Assembly (NCBI RefSeq): GCF_042678045.1 | Contig: NZ_JBHUDI010000005.1 | Span: 424,505-488,504 of the forward strand | Origin: Natrinema amylolyticus_A | GTDB lineage: Archaea; Halobacteriota; Halobacteria; Halobacteriales; Natrialbaceae | Length of the DNA: 64,000 bases | Reading direction: 5' to 3' | Shown: positions 1 to 9,267 of the stretch, piece after piece | Layout of the letters: each line of letters starts with the position of its first letter | Position numbering within the stretch: the first letter of the stretch is position 1 | Made by a program: the position numbers and the translations under genes | Notes under the pieces: generated by a model | What the model saw: only the letters and a program-made list of their open reading frames with translations | The model's database searches: none | What the model was told of the DNA's origin: nothing

Positions 1-94
1 CGTGTGAGTGGTATGGCTGTTTCCGGTGAACGTCAGTGCGAAGCGACGAACCGGTGAGTGCCACGAATCGCTCGAACGGACGTACCGACGGCCG

Positions 95-2380
95 CTACAG
101 CCGATAGCCGGGTGCCAGCAACTCGATCGGATGTGGCACGTCCCGCTCGAGCAGCCCCTCGAGTTGGTCGCCACACGAGGTGCCCGACGCGACGACCGTT
201 TTCGCGCCGTCGACCTGCTCGGCGAGTCGCTCGCCGACGTCCATACTGAGTTCGTAGTACTCGTGTTTGTAGCCGAAGGAGCCAGCCATCCCACAACACT
301 CGGCGCTCGTCGTCTCGGGGGCGTAGCCACAGCGCTCGAGGACGGCGATCGTCGGCGCTTCGAGGTCGAGCGTGCGCTGCTGGCAGTGGGAGTGATACGT
401 TACCGGCTCCGCGCCGTCGCCAGTCGACAGCGCCGACGGGTCGGCCCCGTTCTCGAGCAATCCGTAGACGCACTCACAGATCTCGTAGCTACTGTCTCGG
501 AGCCGCTCGAACGACCGCTCGGGCAGTAGCCGTTCGTACTCGCGGTGCATGGCTGCCAGATCGGAGGGCTCGACGACGACCACGTCCCGGCCGGCGTCGA
601 GGTCCTCGGCCAGTGCGGCGTAGAGTCGACTGGCCTGTCGGTCGGCCGTCGCGACCATCCCCTGAGAGAGGGCCGCGCGCCCGCTTTCGGGTAGGTCGGG
701 GACCTGTACCGGGACGCCAAGCGCCTCGAGCGTTCGGACCGCGGCTTTCCCGCGGTCGGTGTCGACGTAGTTCGTATAGACGTCGGGATAGAGGACGACC
801 TCACGGTCGATATCAGTACTGGTGTCCCGTGCGGCTCGAGAGGCTCGTCGACTCGAGGCGGCTTCGCCACCTCGCTTCTCGAACCAGTCGACGAGTGACT
901 CCCGCTGGAACGCGGGCAGGTCACGGCGGCGGTCGATTCCGAGGGTGCGCTCGAGCAGCCCGCGGACGGGGTCGGCGTCGGCGAGCCAGTTGGAGACGGG
1001 TGCTGTGGCGCTAGCTGCTTTCGCGACCGTGCCGATGTTGCCGAAGAAGCGCTTGCCGGGGTCGAGACCACCATCTTCCATATCAGGTGTGAGGCCGTCG
1101 ACGAGGAAGTCGGTGGCCGCCGGCTCCTCGCTACGGTTGATCCGATCCCGGACGACGGTGTTGATCCACGGGATGTCGATCTTGACCGGACAGGCGTCGA
1201 CACAGCGCGAGCAGCCAGTACAGAGGTCGTTGAACTCGGCGGCAGACTCCTGGCCGTGGACGCCGGCCTCCCAGCCGGTTGCGATCCCGCCCGAGTAGGT
1301 CTCGCCGCCGAAGCCGTGACCGCCGACGGACTGGAAGTTCGCACACGAGTTCGAGCAGGCCCCACACCGAATACAGTACAGCGTCTCACGGAGCTGATCG
1401 TCCTCGCGCATGTCCATGCGGCCGTTATTCAGTAAGACGAGGTGGAAGTCCCGGTCCGTCTTCGCTTCGTCGCCGGCCGTAATCGGCTCCTCGGGGTCGT
1501 CGAAGTCCAGTGTCGGCGAGTCGGTCGGCGGCGAGAGCATCGTCACGTACTGTGCGATCGACTGGCCCGTCGCGCTCTTGGCGATGAGATCGACGAACGG
1601 CTCGAGGTCCGACAGCGTCGGAATTAGCTTCTCGATGCCCGCGATCGCGACGTGGGTGTCGGGCGTGACCGCACACTTGCGCGCGTTGCCTTCGTTCGTG
1701 ACGAGGGTGATCGTCCCGCTGTCGGCGACGACGAAGTTCGCGCCGGTGATCCCGACATCGGCCTCCTGGATGTGGTCGGCGAGATAGTCGCGAGCAAATC
1801 GGGTGAGCGCTTCGGCCGTCTCGAACGGCTCGTCGGGATCGAATCGCTCGTTGAACAACTCGGCGATCTCCGACCGGGAGAGGTGCATCGCCGGCCCGAC
1901 GATGTGCGAGGGCGTGTCGTCTGCAACCTGGAGGACCCATTCGCCGAGATCGGTCTCGGTGACCTCGATTCCATCGGCGGCAAGCGCATCGTTGAGATCG
2001 ATCTCCTCGGTCGTCATCGACTTCGATTTGACGACCGAGGGGGTGTCACCGCTGCCGGCGATCCCGTGTTCCTCAGTCTCGGTATGGACGACGTCAGCCA
2101 CATACGCATTCGCGTCCGCAGCGTCGTCGGCGACGTAGACGGTGCCACCGTTGGCCTCGACTGCGTCCCTGACCATGTCGATCAAGTCGGGAAGGCGATC
2201 GATGGCATCCTCCTTGATCGATCGGGCCTCGGTTCGTAGCGCCTCGAGGTCGTCGGTCGCACCGTACGCGCGCTGTCGATTGGCGTCGAAGTCACTCGCC
2301 GTCGCGTGGATGGCTTCGCCTTCGGTCTCGAGCAGGTGCCGGATTCGGTCGGCTTGCTGCGATCGGGTTCGCTGGGCCAT
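95..2380 (-). CDS. LutB/LldF-LldE-type fused iron-sulfur protein (LUD domain)
   Basis: This 761-residue protein probably passes electrons from 2-hydroxyacid (lactate-type) oxidation. Residues about 60-300 form a LUD/LutB domain. Two ferredoxin-type CxxCxxCxxxC clusters lie at 336-346 and 387-397, and a CCG (LldE/LutA-like) region runs from about 528 to the end. The C-terminal CCG module keeps its cysteines (HSHC near 666, CCG near 695, TSC near 736). The preceding CCG half has lost them: SGR near 566 and PSD near 606 stand where cysteines are usual. It therefore joins what are separate LutB and LutA subunits in many bacteria. The start lies 1 nt after the stop of the upstream LutC-like gene, so the two form one operon. 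No D/L-lactate dehydrogenase or permease gene is visible here. The physiological substrate is inferred from family knowledge. Confidence 0.88.
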   Translation of the reverse strand: MAQRTRSQQADRIRHLLETEGEAIHATASDFDANRQRAYGATDDLEALRTEARSIKEDAIDRLPDLIDMVRDAVEANGGTVYVADDAADANAYVADVVHTETEEHGIAGSGDTPSVVKSKSMTTEEIDLNDALAADGIEVTETDLGEWVLQVADDTPSHIVGPAMHLSRSEIAELFNERFDPDEPFETAEALTRFARDYLADHIQEADVGITGANFVVADSGTITLVTNEGNARKCAVTPDTHVAIAGIEKLIPTLSDLEPFVDLIAKSATGQSIAQYVTMLSPPTDSPTLDFDDPEEPITAGDEAKTDRDFHLVLLNNGRMDMREDDQLRETLYCIRCGACSNSCANFQSVGGHGFGGETYSGGIATGWEAGVHGQESAAEFNDLCTGCSRCVDACPVKIDIPWINTVVRDRINRSEEPAATDFLVDGLTPDMEDGGLDPGKRFFGNIGTVAKAASATAPVSNWLADADPVRGLLERTLGIDRRRDLPAFQRESLVDWFEKRGGEAASSRRASRAARDTSTDIDREVVLYPDVYTNYVDTDRGKAAVRTLEALGVPVQVPDLPESGRAALSQGMVATADRQASRLYAALAEDLDAGRDVVVVEPSDLAAMHREYERLLPERSFERLRDSSYEICECVYGLLENGADPSALSTGDGAEPVTYHSHCQQRTLDLEAPTIAVLERCGYAPETTSAECCGMAGSFGYKHEYYELSMDVGERLAEQVDGAKTVVASGTSCGDQLEGLLERDVPHPIELLAPGYRL

Positions 2381-2381
2381 C

Positions 2382-2888
2382 TTAGCGGTCCTCCAGGACG
2401 ATCACGTCGACATCACCGGGGCCGTGGACGCCGTGGACGAGATCGCCCATGTCGGCGGTCGCGCTCCGGCCGGTCGCGAAGACGACGCTGTCTCGACCCT
2501 GCTCGAACCCTGCTTCGAGGCGCTCGAAGCCGGCCGTTAAGTCCGGGACGACGTCGCTTTCCGCGACGACTGCGATGTGGCGCTCTGGATAGAGGCTGAT
2601 CGGCTCCACGCCGTCGACCGTCGACTCGACGGCGACGGTGCCGTACTCCGCGATCGCGAAGCCGACCGGCGTGACGCCCGTCCGGGCCGTCTCGAGGTCG
2701 GCGGTCGTCGGCGCCGTCGTCACCGACTCGGGGAGCGTGACGCCCTCGAACGGCAGCGGCGTGCCGACGGCTGGTTCCTCGACGATCGTTTCGATCCGCT
2801 CGCTCGCATCGGCGGCCGGAACGCGCTCGAACCCCACCTCGAGTCCCTCGAGTGCGCGTTCGAACCGGCCGACAGTATCGGCTGTCAT
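2382..2888 (-). CDS. LUD domain protein, LutC/LldG-like
   Basis: This is a 168-residue single-domain LUD protein, the usual small partner of LutA/LutB in lactate utilisation. The central part (about 60-140) carries the family pattern of a TPVGFAIAEYGT-like strand, then SLYPERH, then a C-terminal GRSATADMGDLVHGVHGPG segment. It is first in a two-gene operon, with its stop 1 nt before the start of the fused Fe-S protein. I chose the ATG at 2888; an in-frame GTG at 2894 would add two residues. The exact reaction of LUD proteins is not well defined, so the role is by family and context. Confidence 0.85.
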   Translation of the reverse strand: MTADTVGRFERALEGLEVGFERVPAADASERIETIVEEPAVGTPLPFEGVTLPESVTTAPTTADLETARTGVTPVGFAIAEYGTVAVESTVDGVEPISLYPERHIAVVAESDVVPDLTAGFERLEAGFEQGRDSVVFATGRSATADMGDLVHGVHGPGDVDVIVLEDR

Positions 2889-3001
2889 TATCACTCATAT
2901 CTCAGCCGACGCTCAAGATACTGACGGTCGATTCGCCCGATAGCCGGCGAGTTGCGACGGGTCGACGACCACAACGGGAGTGTGCGTGTAACTCGAGTCT
3001 G

Positions 3002-3646
3002 TCAGCTGTCGGCAGCGAACTCGTCGCGGACCAGCCCCTCGAGATAGGTGTCGAGCTGATCGCGGACGTCCGCGAGCCACTCGGTATCGCCGGTCGTACA
3101 TCCGAGAAAGAGCGCCCCTTCGACGAAGAGATAGAGCGTACCGGCGACGGCGTCGGGGTCGACGTCGCGGAAGATCCCGTCCTCGATTCCCGCCTCGATT
3201 ACGGCGGCGAGGCGCTCTCGTGCCTGTCGATCGACGCCGTCGAAGTACGCGCGGTAGTCGGGATCGTGGACGGCCTGCGTTCGCAACTCGAGATAGACGC
3301 GGTGAATCTCGTCGGAGACGAACTCCGCGAGGTGTTCGCCGTCGGCGGTCTTCCCGAATAACGCGAGGTCGAGCAGTCGTTCGACGCTCTCGAGGGCGTT
3401 CCCCTCGGTCTCGAGGACGAGTTCGTCGCCGTACAGCATGAGCAGCGATTCCGCGAACTCGCGTACCAGATCGTCCTTGCTCTCGAAGTGGTGATAGATC
3501 GTCGACTTGCTCACCGCAGCCTGGTCGGCGACACGACCCATCGAGAGGTCGGCGTAGCCGTCCGTCTCGAGCGTCCGGTACGTCGCTGCGAAGATCGCCT
3601 CCTTCCCGCCGGCCGACTCGTCGAACGGCGTCTGGGTGTCGTCCAT
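3002..3646 (-). CDS. TetR family transcriptional regulator
   Basis: The 214-residue protein has a TetR-type HTH at about residues 15-60, ending in the characteristic SKSTIYHHFESKDDL segment. A ligand/dimerisation domain typical of the family follows. It is divergent from the RND exporter gene. Three copies of a 16-bp palindrome lie in the shared promoter region, one of them directly in front of this gene between a TATATA element (3672-3677) and the start codon. That arrangement indicates an autoregulated repressor of the exporter. The inducing ligand cannot be read from the sequence. Confidence 0.92.
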   Translation of the reverse strand: MDDTQTPFDESAGGKEAIFAATYRTLETDGYADLSMGRVADQAAVSKSTIYHHFESKDDLVREFAESLLMLYGDELVLETEGNALESVERLLDLALFGKTADGEHLAEFVSDEIHRVYLELRTQAVHDPDYRAYFDGVDRQARERLAAVIEAGIEDGIFRDVDPDAVAGTLYLFVEGALFLGCTTGDTEWLADVRDQLDTYLEGLVRDEFAADS

Positions 3647-3649
3647 ACT

Positions 3650-3665
3650 GACCGACTGTTCGGTC
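3650..3665. promoter_or_regulatory. TetR-type operator, copy 1
   Basis: GACCGACTGTTCGGTC is a near-palindrome sharing the GACCGA-NN-GTTCGGTC pattern with two copies 85-125 bp away. It lies 4 nt upstream of the regulator's start codon and just downstream of a TATATA box at 3672-3677. A bound repressor here would block transcription of the regulator gene itself. Confidence 0.7.
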
Positions 3666-3735
3666 GATCCGTATATAAGCGCGTGGCCTCGCTGTCACCG
3701 CGGTCGCGACCGAGAACCACCACATTTTTCAACCC

Positions 3736-3774
3736 TACCGATCGTTCGGTCAGCTATGGACCGAACGTTCGGTC
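3736..3774. promoter_or_regulatory. Tandem TetR-type operators, copies 2 and 3
   Basis: TACCGATCGTTCGGTC occupies 3736-3751 and the perfect palindrome GACCGAACGTTCGGTC occupies 3759-3774. Their centres are 23 bp apart, about two DNA turns, which suits side-by-side dimer binding. The second copy ends a few bases before the exporter start codon, so repression of the exporter is the natural reading. Confidence 0.72.
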
Positions 3775-3789
3775 GGTACGGTGGTCGCG

Positions 3790-6639
3790 ATGGACGCTGA
3801 GGACCTCGCCGATGCGATCGTCGGGCACAGGCGGCTCGTTCTCGTCGTCGTCTTGCTCCTGACGGCCGGGATCGGGGCCGGCGCGGCCGCGGTCGAGGAA
3901 GACACCGCGATGGACGAATTTCAGGTCGAATCCGAGGAACGCGAGGCACTCGACGCGATCGACGACGACTTCGCCACACGCGGCACCGAGACGACGACCG
4001 CACAGGTGGTCGTCGAGGCCGACGACGGGAACGTCCTCGACCGCTCGTCGCTCGTCTCGATCCTCGAGTTCCAGCGAGCGCTCCACGAGGACGAACGCGT
4101 GTCGAAAACGCTGGCCGACGACGAGCCGATCAGAAGCGTTCCAAGCGCCATCGCGACGGCAGCGATTCAGGTGGAGGAAGCCGCCGAACTCGAGTCGCGT
4201 GCGGCCGAGCTGAACCGAACCGACGCGGCGCTTGCCGCGGCGCTCGAGCGCCTCGAAAACGATCCCGACGCATCCGTCGAGGCCGAGTTCGACGCCGTCC
4301 GCGCGAACTCGTCGGTCGAACTCACCGACGACCACGGCGCGACGTTCGAGACGGCGGCCCAGCGGCTTCGCGAGGCCGAGAACGAAACGGCACGCGAGGC
4401 AGCCATCCGGCAGGGAACCCGTGGCCTCCTCGCCGACGAGTACGAGGCGCTTGCCACCGATCGCGCGGCGCTTGCCGACGGTCTCGAGCCGTCTTTGGCG
4501 GCCCAGATCGAGCAGGTAGAGTCCATGGACGATGACGAACTCGCGGCGACGATCGAACGGGTATTCGACGCCGAAACAGACCGCGACGAGCTGTTCGCGC
4601 TCATGCCGACCGCGTACGAGCCTGGCGAGCCGACGGCGTCGGGAACTATCGTCGCCGTCGTTCAGGACACTGACGGCGAGTACGTCGCCGCCGACACCGC
4701 TCCGGACTCGATCGTGACCGGCCAGCGGGCGATCGGCGATCTCGCCGCGTCGGAACTCGAGGGATCGACATCGGTGTTCGGCCACGGAATCACGGCGGAC
4801 GAGATCACGTCGGCGTCGGCCGACAGCCTCAGTATCGTCGGCCCGCTGGCGCTTGTGTTCGTGCTCGTCGTCCTGTCGATCGCCTACCGGGACCCGATCG
4901 ACGTCGTCCTCGGGCTCTGTGGCGTCGCGCTCGTGCTCGTCTGGACGGTCGGGTCCATGGGCTGGCTCGGGATCGACTTCGGGCTCGTCTTCATCGCCGT
5001 CCCTGTCTTGCTGATCGCGCTGTCGATCGACTACGCGATCCACCTCCTCATGCGAAGCCGGGAGGAACGACACGAGGGTGATCGCGGTCCAGCGGCTGGA
5101 ATGGCCGCCGGGCTCGCCGGCGTCGGCGTCGCGCTCGTCACCGTGACGCGGACGACGGCGACCGGCTTTCTCTCGAACCTCGTCAGCCCGATTGGCCCGA
5201 TCAGGGAGTTCGGCCTCGTCTGTGCGATCGGGATCGTCGCCGCGCTCGCCGTCTTCGGGTTGTTCGTCCCGACCGCCAAAGTCGAACTCGACGCGTTCCT
5301 CGAGGCCCGCGGCATCGACCGGCGGCGAACTGCGATCGGGACCGGCGACCGGCTGGGATCGGTACTCGCCGTCGGCAGCCGGCTCGCCCGCCGGGCACCG
5401 GCTGTAGTGCTCGTCGTCGCGCTCGTCGTCAGTGCCGGCGGAGCCTACGGCGCGACGCAGGTGGAGACGACCTTCGAGACGGCCGCGTTCCTCCCCGAGG
5501 AGCCCGACTGGACCCACGATCTCCCCGACGCGATGGCACCGGACGAGTACACCGCGGCGGCGACGCTCGAGACGCTCGAGGAGGAGTTCGTCCGGCAGGA
5601 TCGCCGCGCACAGTTGCTCGTCGAAGGTGATCTCACCGATCCCGAGACGCTACAGCGGATCGACGACGCCGAGCGAGCGGCGACGGCAAGCGGGACGGTC
5701 GCGCAACTCTCGAGCGGCGACCACGCCGTCCGGAGCCCGCTTACGGCCATGGAGTCCGTCGCGGCGACCAACGAGTCGTTCAACGCGACGTTCCACGCGG
5801 CGGACACTGACGGCGACGGGGTTCCGGATTCGGATCTCGAGACCGTCTACGACGAGTTCGTCGCCGCCGATCCCGCAACGGCCGAGGCGGTCGTCCACCG
5901 AACCGACGACGGCGAGTACGCGGCCGCCCGGCTCGTCCTGACGGCTACCGGCGACGCGTCCAACGAGGAGGTGACGGTGGCAATGCGGGACGCGGCGTCA
6001 CACGTCGACGGCGACGGACTCACCGCCACGGCGACGGGACGGGCCACCGTGGTGAACTATCGAACCGAAGGGGCGATCGTCGACACGATCGTCGCGAGCC
6101 TGCTCGTCACGCTCGCCGTCGTCGGCGGCCTGATGCTGGTCGTCTACCGCCGGACGGCGGGCGCTGCCTCGCTCGGCGTCGTGACGCTCGGTCCCGTCCT
6201 CATGACGCTGTGTTGGGTCCTCGGGACGATGTGGCTGCTCGAGATCCCCTTCAACTACATCACCGGCATGATCGCGAGTCTCACTATCGGGCTCGGCATC
6301 GACTACAGCATCCACGTCAGCGAGCGCTATCACCAGGAACTCGAGCGCAGCGACGCGGCCGGCGACCCACTCCGACGGACGGTGACCGGGACCGGCGGCG
6401 CGCTGCTGGGCAGTGCGGCGACGACGGCCGGCGGGTTTGGCATTCTCGCGTTCGCCTTCCTGCCGTCGCTGCAGTACTTCGGGCTCATCGCGGCGGCCTC
6501 GATCGTGTACGCTTTCGTCGCGAGCGTGCTCGTCCTGCCGAGCCTGCTCGTCTACTGGACGGGGTTCGTCGGTCACGATCGGCATCGGTCGACGACTGAC
6601 CGAGTATCGCAGCCATCTGCGACTCGCGAACACGACTGA
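3790..6639 (+). CDS. RND superfamily (MMPL-type) exporter
   Basis: The protein is about 949 residues and has the duplicated RND layout. It begins with one N-terminal membrane helix (about 14-36), followed by a large extracytoplasmic loop and a block of five helices with an IDYAIHLLMRSREE-like segment. A second half repeats the pattern, including IDYSIHVSERYHQE. The loops are rich in acidic residues and Glu-rich helices. Proteins of this family export lipids, drugs or other hydrophobic compounds using the ion gradient; the substrate here is unknown. It is divergent from a TetR gene and controlled by the operators just upstream. An in-frame GTG at 3781 would add three residues; I prefer the ATG at 3790. 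No helper lipoprotein gene is adjacent. Confidence 0.9.
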   Translation: MDAEDLADAIVGHRRLVLVVVLLLTAGIGAGAAAVEEDTAMDEFQVESEEREALDAIDDDFATRGTETTTAQVVVEADDGNVLDRSSLVSILEFQRALHEDERVSKTLADDEPIRSVPSAIATAAIQVEEAAELESRAAELNRTDAALAAALERLENDPDASVEAEFDAVRANSSVELTDDHGATFETAAQRLREAENETAREAAIRQGTRGLLADEYEALATDRAALADGLEPSLAAQIEQVESMDDDELAATIERVFDAETDRDELFALMPTAYEPGEPTASGTIVAVVQDTDGEYVAADTAPDSIVTGQRAIGDLAASELEGSTSVFGHGITADEITSASADSLSIVGPLALVFVLVVLSIAYRDPIDVVLGLCGVALVLVWTVGSMGWLGIDFGLVFIAVPVLLIALSIDYAIHLLMRSREERHEGDRGPAAGMAAGLAGVGVALVTVTRTTATGFLSNLVSPIGPIREFGLVCAIGIVAALAVFGLFVPTAKVELDAFLEARGIDRRRTAIGTGDRLGSVLAVGSRLARRAPAVVLVVALVVSAGGAYGATQVETTFETAAFLPEEPDWTHDLPDAMAPDEYTAAATLETLEEEFVRQDRRAQLLVEGDLTDPETLQRIDDAERAATASGTVAQLSSGDHAVRSPLTAMESVAATNESFNATFHAADTDGDGVPDSDLETVYDEFVAADPATAEAVVHRTDDGEYAAARLVLTATGDASNEEVTVAMRDAASHVDGDGLTATATGRATVVNYRTEGAIVDTIVASLLVTLAVVGGLMLVVYRRTAGAASLGVVTLGPVLMTLCWVLGTMWLLEIPFNYITGMIASLTIGLGIDYSIHVSERYHQELERSDAAGDPLRRTVTGTGGALLGSAATTAGGFGILAFAFLPSLQYFGLIAAASIVYAFVASVLVLPSLLVYWTGFVGHDRHRSTTDRVSQPSATREHD

Positions 6640-6895
6640 GACGGGCTGCTATCACTGGTTTCCGGCACAGTTGTACGATCGGCGCGGCTGCGTCAGAAAT
6701 GGCGCCACCCAGCGTTATGAGATCCCCAATCTGCTCATTTCGGACGAAACCATCTGCTCGAGCCAATTTAAAACACCGTCAGATTGTGAGTGAACCGTGG
6801 CTGCAGGCCAGCGGTCGTTGTATTTACGCTCGAGCTATCGGGTACTATTGTGTGAGCTACTTCGGGTCGTTCGGCGAACGTGCCGTGTGGTTTCG

Positions 6896-7324
6896 ATGAA
6901 CGATACAGAACTCGGCACCCACGAGTGGTGGGAGTCGTACAAAGAGACCGTCAACAGCGATCAGGAAATGAAAGTACGTGGACATGACAAATTTTCCGAG
7001 AATTTCTACGTCGAAATCGGTGACGAGCGCGTCCTGCTCGAAATGGACGGCGGCGAGATCACACAGCTCGTGCCAAACCCGACGATGAACAACCAGTGGT
7101 CGTTCGGCGTCGAGGGCGACCGCGAGACTTGGGAGGAGTTCGTCCAGGAGACACCGCCCGCGTTCAACCACGAGATTATCGCGTCTCACTATCGAACCGC
7201 GGTTCGCAACGAGGACGGCCACCTCCAGCTGACCGGCAACAACAAGAAAATCTTCCAGCATCTCCGTGCGTTCCAGCGAACGCTCGATCTGATGCGGGTC
7301 GCACACAACGACGGAGGGAGCTAA
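6896..7324 (+). CDS. Small SCP2-like (sterol carrier-type) domain protein
   Basis: This 142-residue soluble protein has features reminiscent of SCP2 lipid-binding domains: an N-terminal W-rich helix, then beta strands with a DERVLLEMDGGEI segment, and a C-terminal helix after an ITGN-like loop (LQLTGNNKKIF). The similarity is by eye and moderate. It sits 1 nt upstream of an alpha/beta hydrolase, so the pair is an operon that may handle a hydrophobic ester or acyl substrate. The start is the ATG at 6896; in-frame upstream codons lie in sequence that looks like promoter. A TTTAAAA element is present at about 6769-6775. Confidence 0.6.
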   Translation: MNDTELGTHEWWESYKETVNSDQEMKVRGHDKFSENFYVEIGDERVLLEMDGGEITQLVPNPTMNNQWSFGVEGDRETWEEFVQETPPAFNHEIIASHYRTAVRNEDGHLQLTGNNKKIFQHLRAFQRTLDLMRVAHNDGGS

Positions 7325-7325
7325 C

Positions 7326-8291
7326 ATGTCGACGACCTACCAGCCAGGCGACGTCGAACCGATCAGCGGGTCGTACGTCCACACGGAGGTCGAGGGCGTC
7401 AACCACCGGATCTATTTCGAGGAGAACGGTCCTGAGGACGGCATTCCGCTCCTCTGTCAGCACACGGCCGGCAACAACTGTCAGGAATGGCGCCACCTCC
7501 TGACTGACGAGCAAATCACCGAGGAGTTCCGCGTCATCGCCCACGACCTGCCCTATCACGGAAAGTCGGTGCCGCCGACGACCCAAAAGTGGTGGACCGA
7601 CGATTACACGATGACTGCCGAGAAGTTTACCGAGACGCTCGTCAACCTTGCCGACGCCCTCGAGCTCGAGGACCCGATCTATATGGGCTCTAGCATGGGC
7701 GGCAACATCGCGCTCGAGTTAGCCGACTGGTATCCCGAGCGATTCCAGGCGTTGATCGGCCTCGAGTGCGGTGCGCATAGCCCGGGGTTCTACATCGACT
7801 GGCTCGACCACCCCGAGGTGAACACGACGGAGGTCAACGCCTACTCGTGTTGGGGTTTGATGGCTCCCCAGAGCCCCGAACAAACCAAGCGCGAGACGAT
7901 GTACCTCTACGAGCAGGGCGCGACGGGCGTGTTCAAGGGCGATCTCTACTACTACTCCGTCGATCACGACTACCGTGACAAGCTCGATCAGGTCAACGCC
8001 GACGAGTGTCCCCTCTACATCGCCAACGGCGAGTACGACTACCTGACCACGCCGGAAGACGGCCGCCAGACTGCCGAGGGAGTTGGAGAGGGAGCAACAG
8101 CGATCGAACTCGCCGAAATCGGTCACTTCCCGATGAGCGAGCATCCCGAATTGTTCAACGCGTACATTAGAGAAATTCTCGCCGACATTACCGGCGACCG
8201 AGACCAGGAACTTCCGGATGTCCTCGAGCCGGACGACGTCGGGATCGAACTTCACCAGCGGGGTCCCGCGCGCGAGAAACCGGCCGAGTAG
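7326..8291 (+). CDS. Alpha/beta hydrolase
   Basis: The 321-residue protein has an alpha/beta hydrolase fold. The nucleophile elbow GSSMGG places Ser123 in the G-x-S-x-G motif. Asp238 (in NGEYDYL) and His267 (in EIGHFPM) are the likely remaining triad residues, and QHTAGNN near 45-51 fits the oxyanion-hole strand. It is preceded by 1 nt by the SCP2-like gene, which suggests a shared substrate. No signal peptide is seen, so it acts in the cytoplasm. Whether it is an esterase, a C-C bond hydrolase or a dehalogenase-type enzyme cannot be decided from the sequence. Confidence 0.85.
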   Translation: MSTTYQPGDVEPISGSYVHTEVEGVNHRIYFEENGPEDGIPLLCQHTAGNNCQEWRHLLTDEQITEEFRVIAHDLPYHGKSVPPTTQKWWTDDYTMTAEKFTETLVNLADALELEDPIYMGSSMGGNIALELADWYPERFQALIGLECGAHSPGFYIDWLDHPEVNTTEVNAYSCWGLMAPQSPEQTKRETMYLYEQGATGVFKGDLYYYSVDHDYRDKLDQVNADECPLYIANGEYDYLTTPEDGRQTAEGVGEGATAIELAEIGHFPMSEHPELFNAYIREILADITGDRDQELPDVLEPDDVGIELHQRGPAREKPAE

Positions 8292-8473
8292 TCACCGAAT
8301 CACCGCTGGTCACCAGCCGAGTCGCTCTCGGCCGAGCCCCGGCACGATTTCGGTCAGTTTTCGTCCGGTACCTGTCTCAGCCAGTGTATTATTATATTCT
8401 CCACTCGTGGAGCGCCTGCGAGACACAAGACCTATATCGTGTGTTGATAGTTCTCATCCGACGCCAACCTACT

Positions 8474-8611
8474 ATGTCGGAAGCACCGTCCGAACCCGCC
8501 CGATGTGCCGCAAAAGAGACGAATGATGGTACTGTTCGTATCTTCGACACAACGAACGATGCGGCCTGGATCGAATCCGATACGACACTCTCGCTCGCCT
8601 GGCAGACCTGA
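8474..8611 (+). CDS. Small haloarchaeal protein (DUF7331-like)
   Basis: This 45-residue acidic ORF starts at the ATG at 8474. Its second half has the pattern VRIFDTTNDAAWIESDTTLSL. It matches the C-terminal half of another small gene in this window (20133-20309, which has VVFYDAENPLAWVETSRTLTL). A recurring pattern in two unlinked places is good evidence that both are real genes of one family. The function is unknown. The family name is from memory. Confidence 0.6.
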   Translation: MSEAPSEPARCAAKETNDGTVRIFDTTNDAAWIESDTTLSLAWQT

Positions 8612-8712
8612 TGCGCTCTTATTGATCGCTCAATTCAGTTGTGTGACGAGCCCAGTTTCCGTCCGAGAGCGATCACATCCACGAGAGTAGCCGAGTCGGA
8701 TCGGCCGCGAAA

Positions 8713-9267
8713 TTACTGCGATTCGCAGATCGACAGGAAGTTCTCGAAGATCTCGTCGCCCTCCTCAGTGTGAGCCACCTCCGGGTGCCACTGGACGCCG
8801 TAGAGGTCCCGGTCGGTGTCGCTCATCGCCTCGACGTCGCAGACGTCACTTTTCGCCGTCAGTTCGAACCCCTCGGGTAGTTCCGTGACCTCGTCGGCGT
8901 GGCTCGCCCAGACGCGGGTTTCGGGGTACAGCGAGCCGGTCAGGGGATCGTCTTCGTCGACAATGTCGACCGACACGTCGGCGTAGCCACCGTACTCGCC
9001 GCTCCCGACCTGTCCGCCGAGTTCCTCGGCGATCAGTTGCATTCCCAGACAGATGCCCAGGACCGGCATGTCCGCCTCGAGGTACTCGGGAGACTTTCCG
9101 ATCCGGTCCATGTCTGGACCGCCGGAGAGGACGACGCCGTCGGCGTCGACCTCCTCTGGTGGCGTGTCGTTGTCGATCAGGTCCGTGTCGACGCCGAGGT
9201 CGCGAAGCGCCCGGCGCTCGAGGTGGGTGAACTGTCCGTGATTGTCCACCACGACGATTTTCGTCAT
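8713..9267 (-). CDS. guaAA: GMP synthase glutaminase subunit (class I glutamine amidotransferase)
   Basis: The 184-residue stand-alone class I amidotransferase supplies ammonia from glutamine for XMP to GMP conversion. The catalytic triad is visible: Cys73 in GICLGMQ, and His161 and Glu163 in QWHPEV. Archaea commonly encode this domain separately from the ATP-pyrophosphatase subunit, which is not in this window. I chose the ATG at 9267, which starts MTKIVVVDNH as in homologues, over an upstream codon adding seven residues. A TTTTTA element at about 9293-9298 on the minus strand fits a leaderless promoter. The gene is divergent from the E1 operon. Confidence 0.9.
   Translation of the reverse strand: MTKIVVVDNHGQFTHLERRALRDLGVDTDLIDNDTPPEEVDADGVVLSGGPDMDRIGKSPEYLEADMPVLGICLGMQLIAEELGGQVGSGEYGGYADVSVDIVDEDDPLTGSLYPETRVWASHADEVTELPEGFELTAKSDVCDVEAMSDTDRDLYGVQWHPEVAHTEEGDEIFENFLSICESQ

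Noticed and set aside
3754..5517. Long antisense frame opposite the RND exporter
   Set aside because: It mirrors the codon structure of a strongly supported gene, has no recognisable domain and has basic, atypical composition. The same holds for other long antisense frames at 14898-16268, 16535-17770, 24446-26152, 34221-36032, 45269-46525, 48055-49287 and 53471-54625.
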